A stretch of 64,000 nucleotides of DNA from Maea johnstoni (GCA_963942565.1 OZ012693.1:7649341-7713340); one strand, 5' to 3'. Shown: positions 21,483-32,200, numbered from the stretch's first letter. The notes: generated by a model not told the origin, from the letters alone. Numbers and translations: made by a program.

Positions 21483-24400
21483 CTGAAAAATACAGAAAAT
21501 GCATTAATGGCACACATTCTTCTTTCAATAAACCGTCATTCAGATACCATTAGCATCTGAAAAGTGGAGAAAATACATTATTGACACACATTACAAGTTA
21601 CTGCTAACTTCAAACTTATCCAATAATGAATGGTTATGTACTACTAGAGAGACAACTTCTCAGTTTATTCATATAGGCTGTTATCAACTGAATACCTTTA
21701 TTCCTGTCAGTTTTTCTCTCTCAGCACAAAATCAACATATTTCAGTCAACCTTCGCATTAACTTTCAAAGTATATGATATCTGAGCATCATTTTAGGAAT
21801 GAAAGGGTCAAACGAGATAGCCAAATGTCGAATAGGGAAAGGCTGCCCCAATAGCCAAGTGGTCTAGGAAATTACACATGGATTACCACATTCAAAAAGT
21901 TACCAATAATAGGGCTTTAGGTGGTTATTTTCCCAGCTACTCGTTTCCTTCACAATTGACCCCCGATAGCCAAGCGGCCTAGAAAATTACACATGGATTA
22001 CCACCTGCAAAAAAAAAGTTACCATTAATAGGAGTCAGTCAGTTATGTTCCCAGCTATTCCATTTTCCTTCACAATTGACCCCCGATAGCCAAGTGGCCT
22101 AGAAAATTACACATGGATTACCACCTGCAAAAAGTTACCATTGATAGGAGTTAGTCAGTTATTTTCCCAGCTACTCCATTTTCCTTCACAATTGACCCCC
22201 AATAGCCGAGTGGTCTAGAAAATTACACATGAATTACCACCTGCAAAAAGTTACCATTGATAGGAGTTAGTCAGTTATTTTCCCAGCTACTCCATTTTCC
22301 TTCACAATTGACCCCCAATAGCCGAGTGGTCTAGAAAATTACACATGAATTACCACCTGCAAAAAGTTACCATTGATAGGAGTTAGTCAGTTATTTTCCC
22401 AGCTACTCCATTTTCCTTCACAATTGACCCCCAATAGCCGAGTGGTCTAGAAAATTACACATGAATTACCACCTGCAAAAGGTTAGTCAGTTATTTTCTC
22501 AGCTACTCCAGTTTCCTCCACTACTGACAACTTACTTGTCAGGATATAGCCTTATAACGGCTGATAAAGTGTTGATGACTGATATGGAAAACTACTTATA
22601 TGAGATGAGAATTACAGGTGTGTATACCAGCGGGTAGCTTACCTGCCAAAATACTTGTATAGTTTGTGATTCTACCATCCTCGTCTGTTTTGCTATTATA
22701 ACTCAGACTGCCACTCACAAATACTCTGTCCCTGAAAAAACAAAAAGTGAACAATTAAGAGCAAGGAAAACGAAACTATTGACAGACAGTAAGTTAAGAC
22801 CTCTGTTCCTTGTTTAGGTTTGCCTACAAGCAAGGACGACTTCTTATCTTCGCTTAGGCTGTTTGAGTTTCCTGGCCAGTATCTTGAAGGTGGGTGCCCA
22901 ATATGGGCAATCACAAATATGAAATGTGTCCTTATTTCAAGGTAGCCCATAATTTATTCAAACAAAAACACAAACATGTATTAGGCATAAAAAAAGTTGT
23001 ATGTTTCCTGTAACCCTACCCTAGCAGGTTTTTATTCAAAAAAAATCCCTACCCGAAAGTTTTTTCCGCCCTCCCAACTCCCAATCGACGTAAAACATGC
23101 ATAAAACACATTTTTGACCAAATATTTTTTGCAAAAAAATGTTTTTCACTGCCCTACCTCCCCTTTTTTTCAGACCGTTACAGGAAACAAACAATATTTT
23201 TTTCTAGGCCTTAATTAGCTTATTTGTCTGTGTGGCTTTCAATGGTTTATGGTTGCATACAATACCCTAACATCCTGCTGGCTATGGTCGTGACCTAAAA
23301 TAGGAATAACTATAATCTTACCCTTTTCTTATGAATGCAGCAACATGATCTCTAAGACCTGGTATGAAGACAGATACGCGATGCCACTCTGTGCGTGATG
23401 CAAATGATCCTAAAATGCAATAATAGCAGTATATCTACTTCAATCAAATTAAGGGAATTTCACCGGTGTCGAGCTCAATGCCTAAAATATGCAGGGTTTG
23501 ACAGATAACATTAAATACAGTTAAAAGCTAAGATTCCCTCATCTCAAAATAACAAATTATTTCTACTTTTGACCAAAGATTACTCAATGTCATCTATTTG
23601 CAGTTTCTTTTACTTTATAATTCAGGAATAACCTAAAATATATTTTCTAGCCAATTTAAATAATAAGGTGTACCAACTACGTTGGTACATCCAAAAACAA
23701 AATAAACAAAGAGGACAACATATCTCAACAAAACATCTTTCTTTTCAGTTATGAATTTATGAATGAAGTATTTTGTCCAATCATTCTACATGCGTGAGGG
23801 CCTTAGGGAAGATCCTAAACCATTGGACTGAGTTACCCTCTTAAAATGAAGATGATTATTATTATCATTATTATTATTATTATTATCATTATCATCATTA
23901 TTATTATTATTATTATTATTATTTATATTATTATAATTATCATTATCATTACCATCAGCCCTCTTGAAATCTTTTGGTGTTGCTACATTGAAGACTACAA
24001 CTGGATGTTTCTGTGAGCCTCGCAATTCTGCATCTCTCCCAGTACGACCTAATAGAGTGACTTTATTGACACCTGAAAAACAAACATACTAATTTGTAGT
24101 GCTGGGACTCGGCCCAAAAACATGAACTTGAGCGTTCGCCAAATCTAGCGACCAAAACTCGAGTCAATATAGAGTTTTACGGCCACATTGACGAGATCGT
24201 AAGGCGCATATGCCAGGCACACATATGGTGTACCGCAGCATTGAGAATTGGTGCACCAGAAAATGGCGTATTACGCATTTGACACAGAGACTTAAGAAAA
24301 AGCATTTTATTACTGGAAATCTGGTGCAAATTCGGACGTTTTGGCCATCGCTAGGCTACACATGCATCAGGAGCATGTGTTGCTAGCAAAATGTCATGAG

Positions 24401-26398
24401 CTCGTAATTTCTGAGCGATCAATTTTTGAACTCGAGCGCTCAGATCCGATAACTCGTCCCACCACTACTAATTTGATAAGAATTTGTCAACTTAAACCTT
24501 ATGCTGGTGGTGGCTAATTTTACAATACAAAATGATGCAAGAAAAGCTGAAAATGACTGAAACCTTGGCATGTTGGTACTCATCTGAGAGTACTCAGCAG
24601 AAGCTATCCAATGAATACAACATGACAGGGTATAGATGGTTTTCATAAATCTTTGCATACTTGTGCTTTGGACAAAAGTAGCCTTAAGCATTGACAGGTT
24701 TAATCAAAAATTCTGATAAACTATAATTGTTGCATGAGCCTGTAAACTAATGAGCTACCAGTATAAAATTTACCTAAAACATAAAACTTATAAGCTTACA
24801 ATTGGAATTGTACCCTTTTGATATCAAATTCATTCTTAGTATCAAAGAAGAACCTCAAGTACAGATGTGCAAAAGTCAAATGAAAGAAGAGTATACAAAT
24901 ACTGTATCGTGGAGAGAAGGCACCCATTTTTACAGACCCCAATCCCCTCTCCAAAATTGGTCCTAGATGTTTTTCAAGGAATATTTTGTTCATAAAACCA
25001 TTTAGAACTTCTTAAGGCTGACCCGCCTAAGTAAATTCAGGGGACTTGAAGATTTCAGAGCACTCCTCCTACCAGACCGACAGATAAGTTGGAGGTAAGA
25101 TACATGAGAGGCGCTTCTAGGAGCAGTATGAAGATCCCAATAAACAGCTTTTTATTTTATTTTGAGGTCCAGCACAGAGCTGGCAACATCTCATCAAGAG
25201 CCCCCAAGACTTTTGACTTTGGCCAATATTGCTCTGCAGTCACTATTCTAATCAGAGAAATACATCCCCTTGAACCGCAACGCCATAGGCACAGCATGCT
25301 AGCACCTAGGGTATGAGCGCCTCGGGTTACGCGGTGTAGCCTTGGTCACGTGATCTGATCTGTGCAATTAGCATGCAGCATCCTTTCTAGGTCAGATAGT
25401 TGCCAAGGAGATGGGAGGCAGCGACATTTGATGATGCATGGACAGTGCCCGATCCCGGTCTACTCATCTCAGATTCTAATATAGGGCAGAGGTCTACATT
25501 CTTGTCAGTCTGTCAGTACGGACTGGTGAATTTATGCCTCAGAAGGACACATCCTAATAAATATAGGTTTTCTAAGGGACTGTCAGAGATTCAGGTACTT
25601 AACACCATATTCAGTTCGCAATATTTAAAACCCTTAAAAATAGGTCAGTGATCAGATCATCTACCAACAACTTACTTTTTTCAGCCCTTTTGAAGACTCC
25701 CTCCGGTACATCACAGTAGGTCCTAGCCAACTGGCGTAAACACTACAAATGGAAAACAAGAAATATACACAATATTTCAACAGTATATATTTTTCAAACA
25801 TTTCAGAATTTTGAGATGGCCCATAAACATGCATTAATGTATGTGTAGAAGTCAGGTTACTTGAGAAAATGCATAACTTTGTCATGGAAATAACATTGAG
25901 TGAAAATATTGAATTACTTTCTTGAAACCAACAAATTACTCAGAAAAATATGGTTGTCCTGATGTGTGATTTTGGAGTGTTTGGGTGTCAAACTGAGATC
26001 TTGATACCCTTTTGACAAAAGCTTCTCTATTTGCCCTCTAACACTGTCACTGACCACTACATCTTTAAGGATTGGCAAATAAATGGAAAAGATTTGGCCA
26101 TCTTTTGACATTTAGGATGTTTTAAATTAAAACAACTTAAAATTAAGTCACAAAATAACCCCTCTTTAAATGGGATTTGAAATAAGAATTAATTCCTGGA
26201 TATTTGCACAATTAAAGCATGTGATCAATGTGATGCAACACTTTCTTATATCTGTATGGATAGACCCACTGGCACTGACAGTCTTTTACTTAGTAAACCA
26301 AACTCCTTCAGGATCCACTGCTTTGGGATAACACTACTGTCAACATTCATGACACCCAGTAGTACCTTGTTTACCTTATGAATAGATGACTTAAACAT
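21415..26398 (-). CDS. SSBP1: Mitochondrial single-stranded DNA-binding protein (six exons)
   Basis: Coding exons on the minus strand are 26375-26398, 25676-25742, 23953-24072, 23322-23409, 22643-22731 and 21415-21482. All introns are GT-AG and all phases agree, giving 151 residues against 148 in human SSBP1. The start MFKSSIHKCLRQLARTYCDV parallels human MFRRPVLQVLRQF and is a basic mitochondrial presequence. The OB-fold then shows SVNKVTLLGRTGRD, HPVVVFNVAT, TEWHRVSVFIPGLRDHVAAF, RKGDRVFVSGSLSY and ITNYTSILADDI, each matching the SSB family in order. SSBP1 coats single-stranded mtDNA as a tetramer and stimulates the TWINKLE helicase and POLG during replication. The acidic tail (EDSSKEVEDE) resembles that of animal homologues. 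The loop between exons 3 and 4 is shorter than in human. It is divergent with BLTP3 from a shared promoter. Introns hold MITEs and a tandem array, but no exon is interrupted. Confidence 0.96.
21527..21597 (-). pseudogene. Degenerate duplicate of the SSBP1 terminal-exon start
   Basis: This stretch repeats the intron end and first part of exon 6 (21447-21515): 'cattcagatacc', a 'catctgaaaa' acceptor, then 'gagaaaatacatta..gacacacatt'. The look-alike acceptor before 21556 would add only D-A-N-G-I and then a stop, giving a shortened C terminus if used. It is most likely a decayed tandem copy just upstream of the real exon. Confidence 0.65.
21847..22545. repeat. ~117 bp tandem array with tRNA A-box-like sequence (6 monomers), SSBP1 intron 5
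   Basis: Monomers start at about 21847, 21961, 22081, 22197, 22313 and 22429. Each begins 'ccccaatagccgagtggtct', which resembles a class II tRNA A-box region (TGGCCGAGTGGT), then 'gaaaattacacatgaattac', 'cacctgcaaaaagttacca', and ends 'ccttcacaattga'. The middle monomers are nearly identical. It looks like a SINE head amplified into a satellite. Confidence 0.88.
22643..22731 (-). CDS. SSBP1: SSBP1 coding exon 5
   Basis: Between 'ttttttcag' and 'gtaagctac' the exon encodes DRVFVSGSLSYNSKTDEDGR and then ITNYTSILA, aligning with human [20 protein letters not shown]...TTIIAD. Confidence 0.95.
22984..23210. mobile_element. Harbinger-like MITE, TTA duplication
   Basis: Ends GGCATAAAAAAAGTTGTATG (left) and 'caatatttttttctaggcc' (right) are inverted, including the phrase GTTTCCTGTAAC / GTTACAGGAAAC. 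TTA flanks it at 22981-22983 and 23211-23213, the known PIF/Harbinger target. Relatives lie at 36828, 47622 and 60495. Confidence 0.85.
23322..23409 (-). CDS. SSBP1: SSBP1 coding exon 4 (WHRVSVF core)
   Basis: The exon encodes SFASRTEWHRVSVFIPGLRD and then HVAAFIRK, the most conserved block of the family (human [23 protein letters not shown]). It enters with two bases completing Gly and leaves two bases (GG) before GTAAG. Confidence 0.96.
23854..23952. repeat. (ATT/ATC)n microsatellite touching the SSBP1 exon 3 donor
   Basis: An imperfect trinucleotide tract that, read on the minus strand, starts at the GT of the donor (GTAATGATAATGATAATT). Confidence 0.93.
23953..24072 (-). CDS. SSBP1: SSBP1 coding exon 3 (first OB-fold strands)
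   Basis: The acceptor is 'gtttttcag'. The product VNKVTLLGRTGRDAELRGSQ continues to HPVVVFNVATPKDF. The donor GTAATGATAATG runs straight into an imperfect (AAT)n/(ATG)n tract at 23854-23952. Confidence 0.95.
24097..24467. mobile_element. hAT MITE (TAGTG..GGGAC family), 8 bp duplication
   Basis: It starts TAGTGCTGGGACTCGG and ends CTCGTCCCACCACTA, inverted, between perfect 8 bp copies of CTAATTTG (24089-24096, 24468-24475). It lies in SSBP1 intron 2. Same family as 37421 and 51426. Confidence 0.92.
24496..24699. mobile_element. piggyBac-like MITE (TTAA)
   Basis: TTAA lies at 24492-24495 and 24700-24703; the ends are 'accttatgctggtggtgg' and 'agccttaagcattgacaggt'. It sits 20 bp from the hAT MITE at 24097. 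Confidence 0.8.
25676..25742 (-). CDS. SSBP1: SSBP1 coding exon 2
   Basis: Between 'atttgtag' and 'gtaagttg' the exon encodes CLRQLARTYCDVPEGVFKRA and then EK. It leaves one base, which forms Ser with exon 3 (K-S-V-N-K-V). Confidence 0.93.
26375..26398 (-). CDS. SSBP1: SSBP1 coding exon 1 (start codon, presequence)
   Basis: This exon encodes MFKSSIHK and ends in phase 0 at a GTAAAC donor. It was chosen because its product aligns with the start of vertebrate SSBP1 (MFRRPVLQ) and joins in frame to CLRQLARTY. Confidence 0.85.
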
Positions 26399-26812
26399 GA
26401 TTCGGCTGAATTGCAATAAACAGTGTTAACAGAGTCAGAAATCACAAAAGGCAAGTGATTCTTAGAAGAGCATCTGTGATTCAGTAGCAGACCACATGTA
26501 CCCTCTTGTCTTGTGCAGAAAATGGTCAACCTGTTTGTGATTGGTTGATAAATCATTATTTATATATCCAACTTCCGCTCAAAATTTCAATCGTTCATCT
26601 GCACCTAAGTCATGCCGCTATTATCACTGATAATAATAACATATTCTTAAGTTTTGTATTGAATATTTTTATCATGCAAGATAAAAAATTGGCTTTTGCG
26701 TCTGCCATGTCAAATTATGACAACAGTAGTTCCGCACTTCAGTAAACATGGCGCCGACTTGAAGAGGAAACTGGTGTATTACTCTGAAAAAAAATCTCAT
26801 ACATCCAAAACA
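26399..26812. promoter_or_regulatory. Putative bidirectional promoter between SSBP1 and BLTP3
   Basis: The two start codons are divergent and 414 bp apart. The interval holds an inverted CCAAT box (ATTGG, 26540-26544), an ETS-type site (ACTTCCG, 26571-26577), a second TTCCGC near 26730, and a YY1-like AACATGGCGCCGAC near 26746, a common element at TSSs of housekeeping and mitochondrial genes. The ATG in that YY1-like site would open a four-codon upstream frame (M-A-P-T-stop) if transcription of BLTP3 starts before it. Transcription starts are not visible from sequence. Confidence 0.65.
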
Positions 26813-26856
26813 ATGGCTTCGTTGATCAAGAACCAGATATTGAAGCATTTGTCAAA
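26813..26856 (+). CDS. BLTP3: BLTP3 coding exon 1
   Basis: The exon encodes MASLIKNQILKHLS plus two bases of Lys, then donor GTAAGAGG. The start fits the family start exactly in position. Confidence 0.93.
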
Positions 26857-29800
26857 GTAAGAGGTTTATGTTTTACAAATATCATGGGCATGGTGGTTCC
26901 CAGTTAGCTTCAGCGATGCGTTGAAGTTGGACGGTAGAATCTTCGACGAACATGATTATGGATTAGAGCTTAGCTGTAGCTGGGAAGTGTAGTTTCAGCC
27001 TAAGCCGCTATGGTACATGACACACCCCCACACGTACTTGACTTATGTAATTCAGTGATATCTCTTTGAAATGGCTTTATTTTTGTTTGTGTAATTACAA
27101 AAAAATATTTTTACTTCGTCTTTCCTTCCAATGAGCTCACAAGTCTTATTTGGAGATAATATTGACATGTCAGATCTGTCATCATGCCTGTCAACATTTA
27201 ACCACTCAATAAAACCACCCAGTATTTGGAGATATCATACAGTTCATTGTAAAATAGAAGCCAGTTTTGAGCGATAGTCTTTAGTTCCAATTCTGGTCAC
27301 CAGGGGTCAGCTTAGGGGGTTAGCCTTGGGGTGTGGTATTTGGTTTGCATCAGGGACTTCAAATCTCAAAGTCTATGTCTCTGTTTGCGTGTAGGTGGCA
27401 AACTGTGTTAACATGGGAAGGGATTTCTCTCAGCCACTAAAACCAGTAGCCAGTCAGGAGATTTCTTCTTTATCAGGGGTCTTGGGAAAGAATGTTAAAA
27501 TGAATATGCTGTATGTGGGTGAGCACAAAATGTGTATCCCATACAATTCATGACATTTTGTGCTCACCCACATGAGGATACATGAAAAAATGTCACCATT
27601 GTTCTCTCCTTTTCTTATTTTTAGAGGAAGGAATCTTCTTGATCTTAATTTTTCAAAGTGAACAAGAATATTTGTAGTGTGTAGTAAAATAAAGTGTGTA
27701 AGATTTGATTGATTACTTAAAGTAAAACTTGTGTCAACACAATAAGCCTGCAGCGTCAGCTTGGCGTTACATGTGATGCTGAATATTTCTCTAGATAGCA
27801 GGGTCTTAGCCGATATTTGGAAACAGGGTGTCCAAATAGAGGTTTCATAGACTTTTGCGTGTCCAAAGTGTGGTACAAAAAACATACTACTAATAAGATA
27901 GACCCTATACCTTTACAGATTTTGCTTTTTTAGGCCAGATACTGCTTTGTGTGTCTTATAAAAGTGACACTACAGCTTCTACATCTTCTATCTTCTAAGA
28001 AAAGTCATCTTCAGCAAATTCTGTCCTAAAATTTTGGGTGTCCAAACTGTCAAAAAACAGTGTTCTGCATGTCCAAATGACACGCTGGACGCATTACGGC
28101 TAAGCCCCTGCTAGATAGTCTCTGCACTCCTAGATCAAACAAGTTTTACATCATAGACGTTAGGACAAAAGGCAAGGCCTTGGTTTTGAGTCATTGACAG
28201 TGTCAGTTGTATTTAAGTCAATGATGAACCTCCTGTCATTTTGACAGGTCTTAAACCTGATTACAGCCTCTGATGTGCATATTGGTCCTTGGGTTGGTTA
28301 GTGCCAAGTGGTAACCGTCTCCTAAAGATTGCATCATCCAACAGAGCTATCTGCTGTCATGGGGTAGAAACACCAAGTTACCAGTTGCTTTAAATGGTGG
28401 CTTATATCTTTTTATTTGAAATATGTAAACACTTTTTTAACCCAGTCATGCCTTATTAAAGTAAGTTCTCCTTGACAGGAGTTCTCAAGATATGTAAAGC
28501 AGAGGTGTTAGTTGAATTTTGATAGTTATTTTTTCTCCAGATATTGTCAAAAAGGATTTTTTTCTGAAGAGAGCTATCATTCAGATAGTAGGGATCATAG
28601 TCTTAGCCAGCAGGGTGTGTGTGCGTCATTTGGACATCCTAGACACTCAAAAATCACCTCTCAAGACAGCCAAAATTTCTTTAGGAATTTAAATGTCAAT
28701 TTCAAGCATGTAATTAATTGTTCTTTTCACCATAGTCTATAGGACATGGCTTACAGGAAGAACATTGTAAGATTTTTAATCAATTTATGTGAACATGTGA
28801 ACCATACAATGTTACTGAATGATACACTGGAAAGTGTATATGACCATAGCCATACATACCTCTATTTTTAAGGACAACACAAAAAGGTCAGCCCTTCAAA
28901 ATCCCTATTGCTTGCTCCATTTAATTATACTATTTAAATGATATCACATACAACACATTTTAGTATTTTCACAGTATTTTTAAGAATCAGCATACAGATT
29001 TCCACTTTCAGTAAGAATCAGAATGAAAATCAATAAGAATCTGAAGGCTGCAGGATGGTTTCATTGAAGGTGGCTAGAGCTACACAATTGCATGCATGAC
29101 TGGCCATGCAGGGTGCACATGTACCGAGGCATGTGTTTGTAAACACCTATAGAAGCAATAGATAAGTTGATGGGAAGTGTTTTGGGGTGGTATTAAATAG
29201 TAAACATGTATTGACACATTGATATACTTCAATATATTCTGATTTAATACAAATTTGCTTTTCAAGACAAAATATGACAAAGTTACTTAAAATGTCTGTA
29301 ATATTTTTTATCCAAGTCTATTCCAATTCATCCTCTCATATTGCATACCATGTAATGTTCAAAGGTACATTTTAGGGACCATTGCACCCAGTGATAAATA
29401 ATTCCTTGTACAGAAGTATAGTTTTTGAAACCCTTATACTCTACACTTTAGTTATGATTCAGACAGGGTATTGTGGTTTCTGTTCTAACTTCTAACTGTA
29501 GCCTCACTAACCTGAGCCACACCCTGATAGATGCTATCAGGAATTCCCTGTAATGCTGTCCCAAAATGAGTGATGAAAATGAAAAAATGAAAAATTGTTA
29601 TTCTTGTATGATTTATAGGCTGTAACAATCTAATTTGCAGGTTTCAAATGCTATTAATATTAACCCTTTTACATTTTAAACACACCCTTTAATTTGAATC
29701 ATATTCTACATTGTTTTTTATTGCAGATTTACCAAAAATTTGTCTCCGGATAAAATACGCCTAAGCACCCTTCGGGGTGAGGGAGACCTAACAAATTTGG

Positions 29801-29889
29801 AATTAGACGAGAAAATTCTCATGGAAATTATGGATTTACCTACATGGCTGCAACTCACCAAGGCTGTGTGTAACAGAGTCTCTATCAAG
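26813..29889 (+). CDS. BLTP3: BLTP3/UHRF1BP1-type bridge-like lipid-transfer protein, N-terminal part (first two coding exons)
   Basis: Exons 26813-26856 and 29727-29889 splice in phase to 69 residues beginning MASLIKNQILKHLSKFTKNL. This aligns with the chorein-N start of human UHRF1BP1/UHRF1BP1L (MAGIIKKQILKHLSRFTKNL), and SPDKIRLSTLRGEGDLTNLE and LDLPTWL-type blocks follow (here MDLPTWLQLTKAVCNRVSIK). The family (BLTP3A/B, SHIP164) forms long hydrophobic-groove rods that move lipids between membranes and act in early endosome traffic; the N-terminal chorein segment caps the groove. Full proteins are about 1,400 residues, so roughly 5% is present. The next exon should encode the equivalent of IRIPWTKLKTHPICLSLDKV. 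I searched the plus strand by eye to 64000 and did not find it, so intron 2 appears longer than 34 kb. Confidence 0.93.
27799..28110. mobile_element. hAT MITE (CAGGGTCTTAGCC family), 8 bp duplication
   Basis: It starts CAGGGTCTTAGCCG and ends CGGCTAAGCCCCTG, with CTAGATAG on both sides (27791-27798, 28111-28118). It lies in BLTP3 intron 1. A 143-codon minus-strand open frame crossing its left end is not a gene. Confidence 0.9.
28597..28735. mobile_element. hAT MITE fragment (CAGGGTCTTAGCC family)
   Basis: It begins 'catagtcttagccagcaggg', followed by the family phrases 'catttggacatcctagacac' and 'aaatgtcaatttcaagcatg'. The other half is missing. Confidence 0.65.
29727..29889 (+). CDS. BLTP3: BLTP3 coding exon 2
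   Basis: Between 'ttttttattgcag' and GTAAGCTG the exon supplies one base to finish Lys, then 54 codons: FTKNLSPDKIRLSTLRGEGD, LTNLELDEKILMEIMDLPTW, LQLTKAVCNRVSIK. It ends in phase 0. Matching residues with vertebrate BLTP3 run along its whole length. Confidence 0.96.
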
Positions 29890-30583
29890 GTAAGCTGAAA
29901 CACCTGCGTCGTTAGTACCACAATGTACCAATTGATTGCATCTTAACCCATTCGTCCCTGGAATACACTTTGAACATTTATATCTTCAATAATGTATTCC
30001 AAAAACATTTGAAAACGAAACTTAATCAGAACCTAACCATAACATTTGCTTGAAAATATTTTTCAAAATTATTATTTGATCTGAAGCTATTTTTGGAATT
30101 TAGGTAGTCTAAGAAGAGACTCTTTAAGGGACCTCTGTGGATCTGTGTATGAAATGGTTAGGAGCTGTCTCTCATTTCTGCTCTCTGCCCTGGGTGACTA
30201 TAAATCATGCATGCACTGTTGCATGACTTTATCCTGCTTATTATTCTTGTATGCGAGGGTAATAAAGAGACAGAGATGGATTTGATTTCAGCTTCTTGTG
30301 AAAGAGACATTTTTCATGCAATTCTCTCAGGATGCATTACATCTCAGACTCCAGAAGTCAGCTATGGCAGTGTTTTAAGTAAATTTGTGTAGATAGATGA
30401 TTTACCATGTTGAATGTTATGTCACCATATGTCAAATTAAGTATTTAGATGATAAGTTGCTATATAATGTGGATGAGGATGAGTTTCTTCCCCTCAAAAA
30501 GAGATTTCTTCTAGAAATAAATCAAAGTTTTAAATATAAATTTCAATTGCCTTTATTTACATAATGGCATTTAAACACACTTA

Positions 30584-31081
30584 CCGTAATTTCGCGTGTA
30601 TAAGACGCACTTTTTTACACTCATTTTTACACTCAAATCGGGGGTGCGTCTTATACACAAAGCTAGAAATCTAGGGTGTTTTACATCGAGTTACCAGGCC
30701 ACTCGGAGATCGCCAATTACAATTATAATGCGGCCAAGACAATGCCCATCGATGTCTGCCTCGTCATTGATGAATTGTAATTACCGAACCACCCTCCGCT
30801 AGAATTTACTGATTACAATCCATGTGAAATGCCAAGAACAATGGGTAGTGAGTACCGACACGGGGTGATACGCATCGATGTCATGGTGATGTCACATTTC
30901 ACTCATCTCAATATGCGTTTTACTGGCTTTCTAGCGTTAATCATGAGGAGTTGATTTCCTACAATAATTCCGAAAAGGGGGTGCGCACTATACACAAAGC
31001 TAAGGCCTATACATCATTTTAAAGGCCTCGACAAGGGGTGCGTCTTATATATGGGTGCGTCTTATACACGCGAAATTACGG
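30584..31081. mobile_element. TA-flanked DNA transposon with perfect 27 bp TIRs
   Basis: The left end CCGTAATTTCGCGTGTATAA continues GACGCAC, and the right end is its exact inverse ending at 31081. TA lies on both sides (30582-30583, 31082-31083). Internal copies of GGTGCGTCTTATACAC occur near 30645 and 31050. TA duplication fits Tc1/mariner-type elements; there is no transposase, so it is non-autonomous. Perfect TIRs suggest a young copy. Confidence 0.88.
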
Positions 31082-31546
31082 TACTGCCTATTCTTTTTCA
31101 TACAGGCTTTTGGTCTTTTGCATGCATAGTCCTTTAATATGGCAATATGTTTACAAAAGGGATACCCATCTTGTTATCTAGCTTTCAATAATCAGATTTT
31201 TTAGTCAGCTGAATTTTAGATCGTTTTATTTTAGATAGCTTATCGCTGGGCGAAGGGTAGTGATTTGTCTTTTTCTATGATATGAAATGAATTTTTTTCT
31301 ATAGCTGTCCTGTTAATATATTGTGGTTCCAATGATAAACTGGACAAAAACTTGTCTTGGAATGCTAACTAGATATAAGCTCCAGGCTAATACCTTATAC
31401 CTACTAAGATATTATAAATGTGCTATTTAATCATTCTATTCACACTCGAGGTGCAGCCATTGAGTGCACCTTTATGGCAAGCCCCTATATAAATATGCTG
31501 ACTACCTGATTGCTATTTGCACCACATCACAGAGTTACTTAGAGCC

Positions 31547-32200
31547 ACATGATTGAGGCCATTACTTTTCAAACCCCTGTTTGTAAGAAGAAGAATTGGC
31601 TGGCTGGTTTTGGTTTGCATACATCTCTTATGTCTGGCTCTCAAGGTATTCAGCCTTATTCTAAACCTTTCATCCCTTTTCATCCACATGATTAGCTCCA
31701 TTACTGTTCAAACCCCCTTTTATAAGAAGGTTGGCTGGTTTTGATTTGGGTACATCTCTAAAGTCTCGCTCTCGAGGTATTTCTGTCTAGTTTTGTATCT
31801 TTCATCCCCTCTCCATCTGAGTGAGCGCTACACATCCTTTGGACCCCACTAACTGCTCATCTGCAACATTGTAAACAACATGTGAGACAAAGTATCTCTT
31901 GATGGTCTGTCCCTGGATGTTTTTTGATCAAGAGTAGATGTGAAGGATTTCAGTATTTTTTTGTATTCATGAACCCCAGGGCCCATAGCAGTTTGGACTT
32001 GCAAGCCATTGAGTGTACTGTTAAGTGTCCATCTGCAATGTAATTAACATGTAAGACATAGTGTCCTTTGATGATATATTTTGGGATATTCTTAGATGAA
32101 GTATAGAGATGAAAGATTGAAGTAGTCTTTTATTTTTGCAGAGACGTATGTTTCTGATTTTTGTGACCCTTAATCCCTTATTGCCCATAGAACTTGCTTT
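31547..32200. repeat. Two neighbouring local tandem duplications
   Basis: First pair: 31547-31680 and 31684-31810, starting 'ccacatgatt' and sharing 'ccattact.ttcaaaccccc', 'taagaag..ttggctggtttt' and 'tcaaggtatt'. Second pair: about 31857-32030 and 32031-32200, sharing 'tctgcaa..tgtaa', 'aacatgt.agaca.agt' and 'tagatg.a.g.at'. Both are moderately diverged. Confidence 0.65.

Noticed and set aside
27454-27885. 143-codon minus-strand open frame in BLTP3 intron 1
   Set aside because: It crosses the border of the hAT MITE at 27799, so it mixes unrelated sequences.
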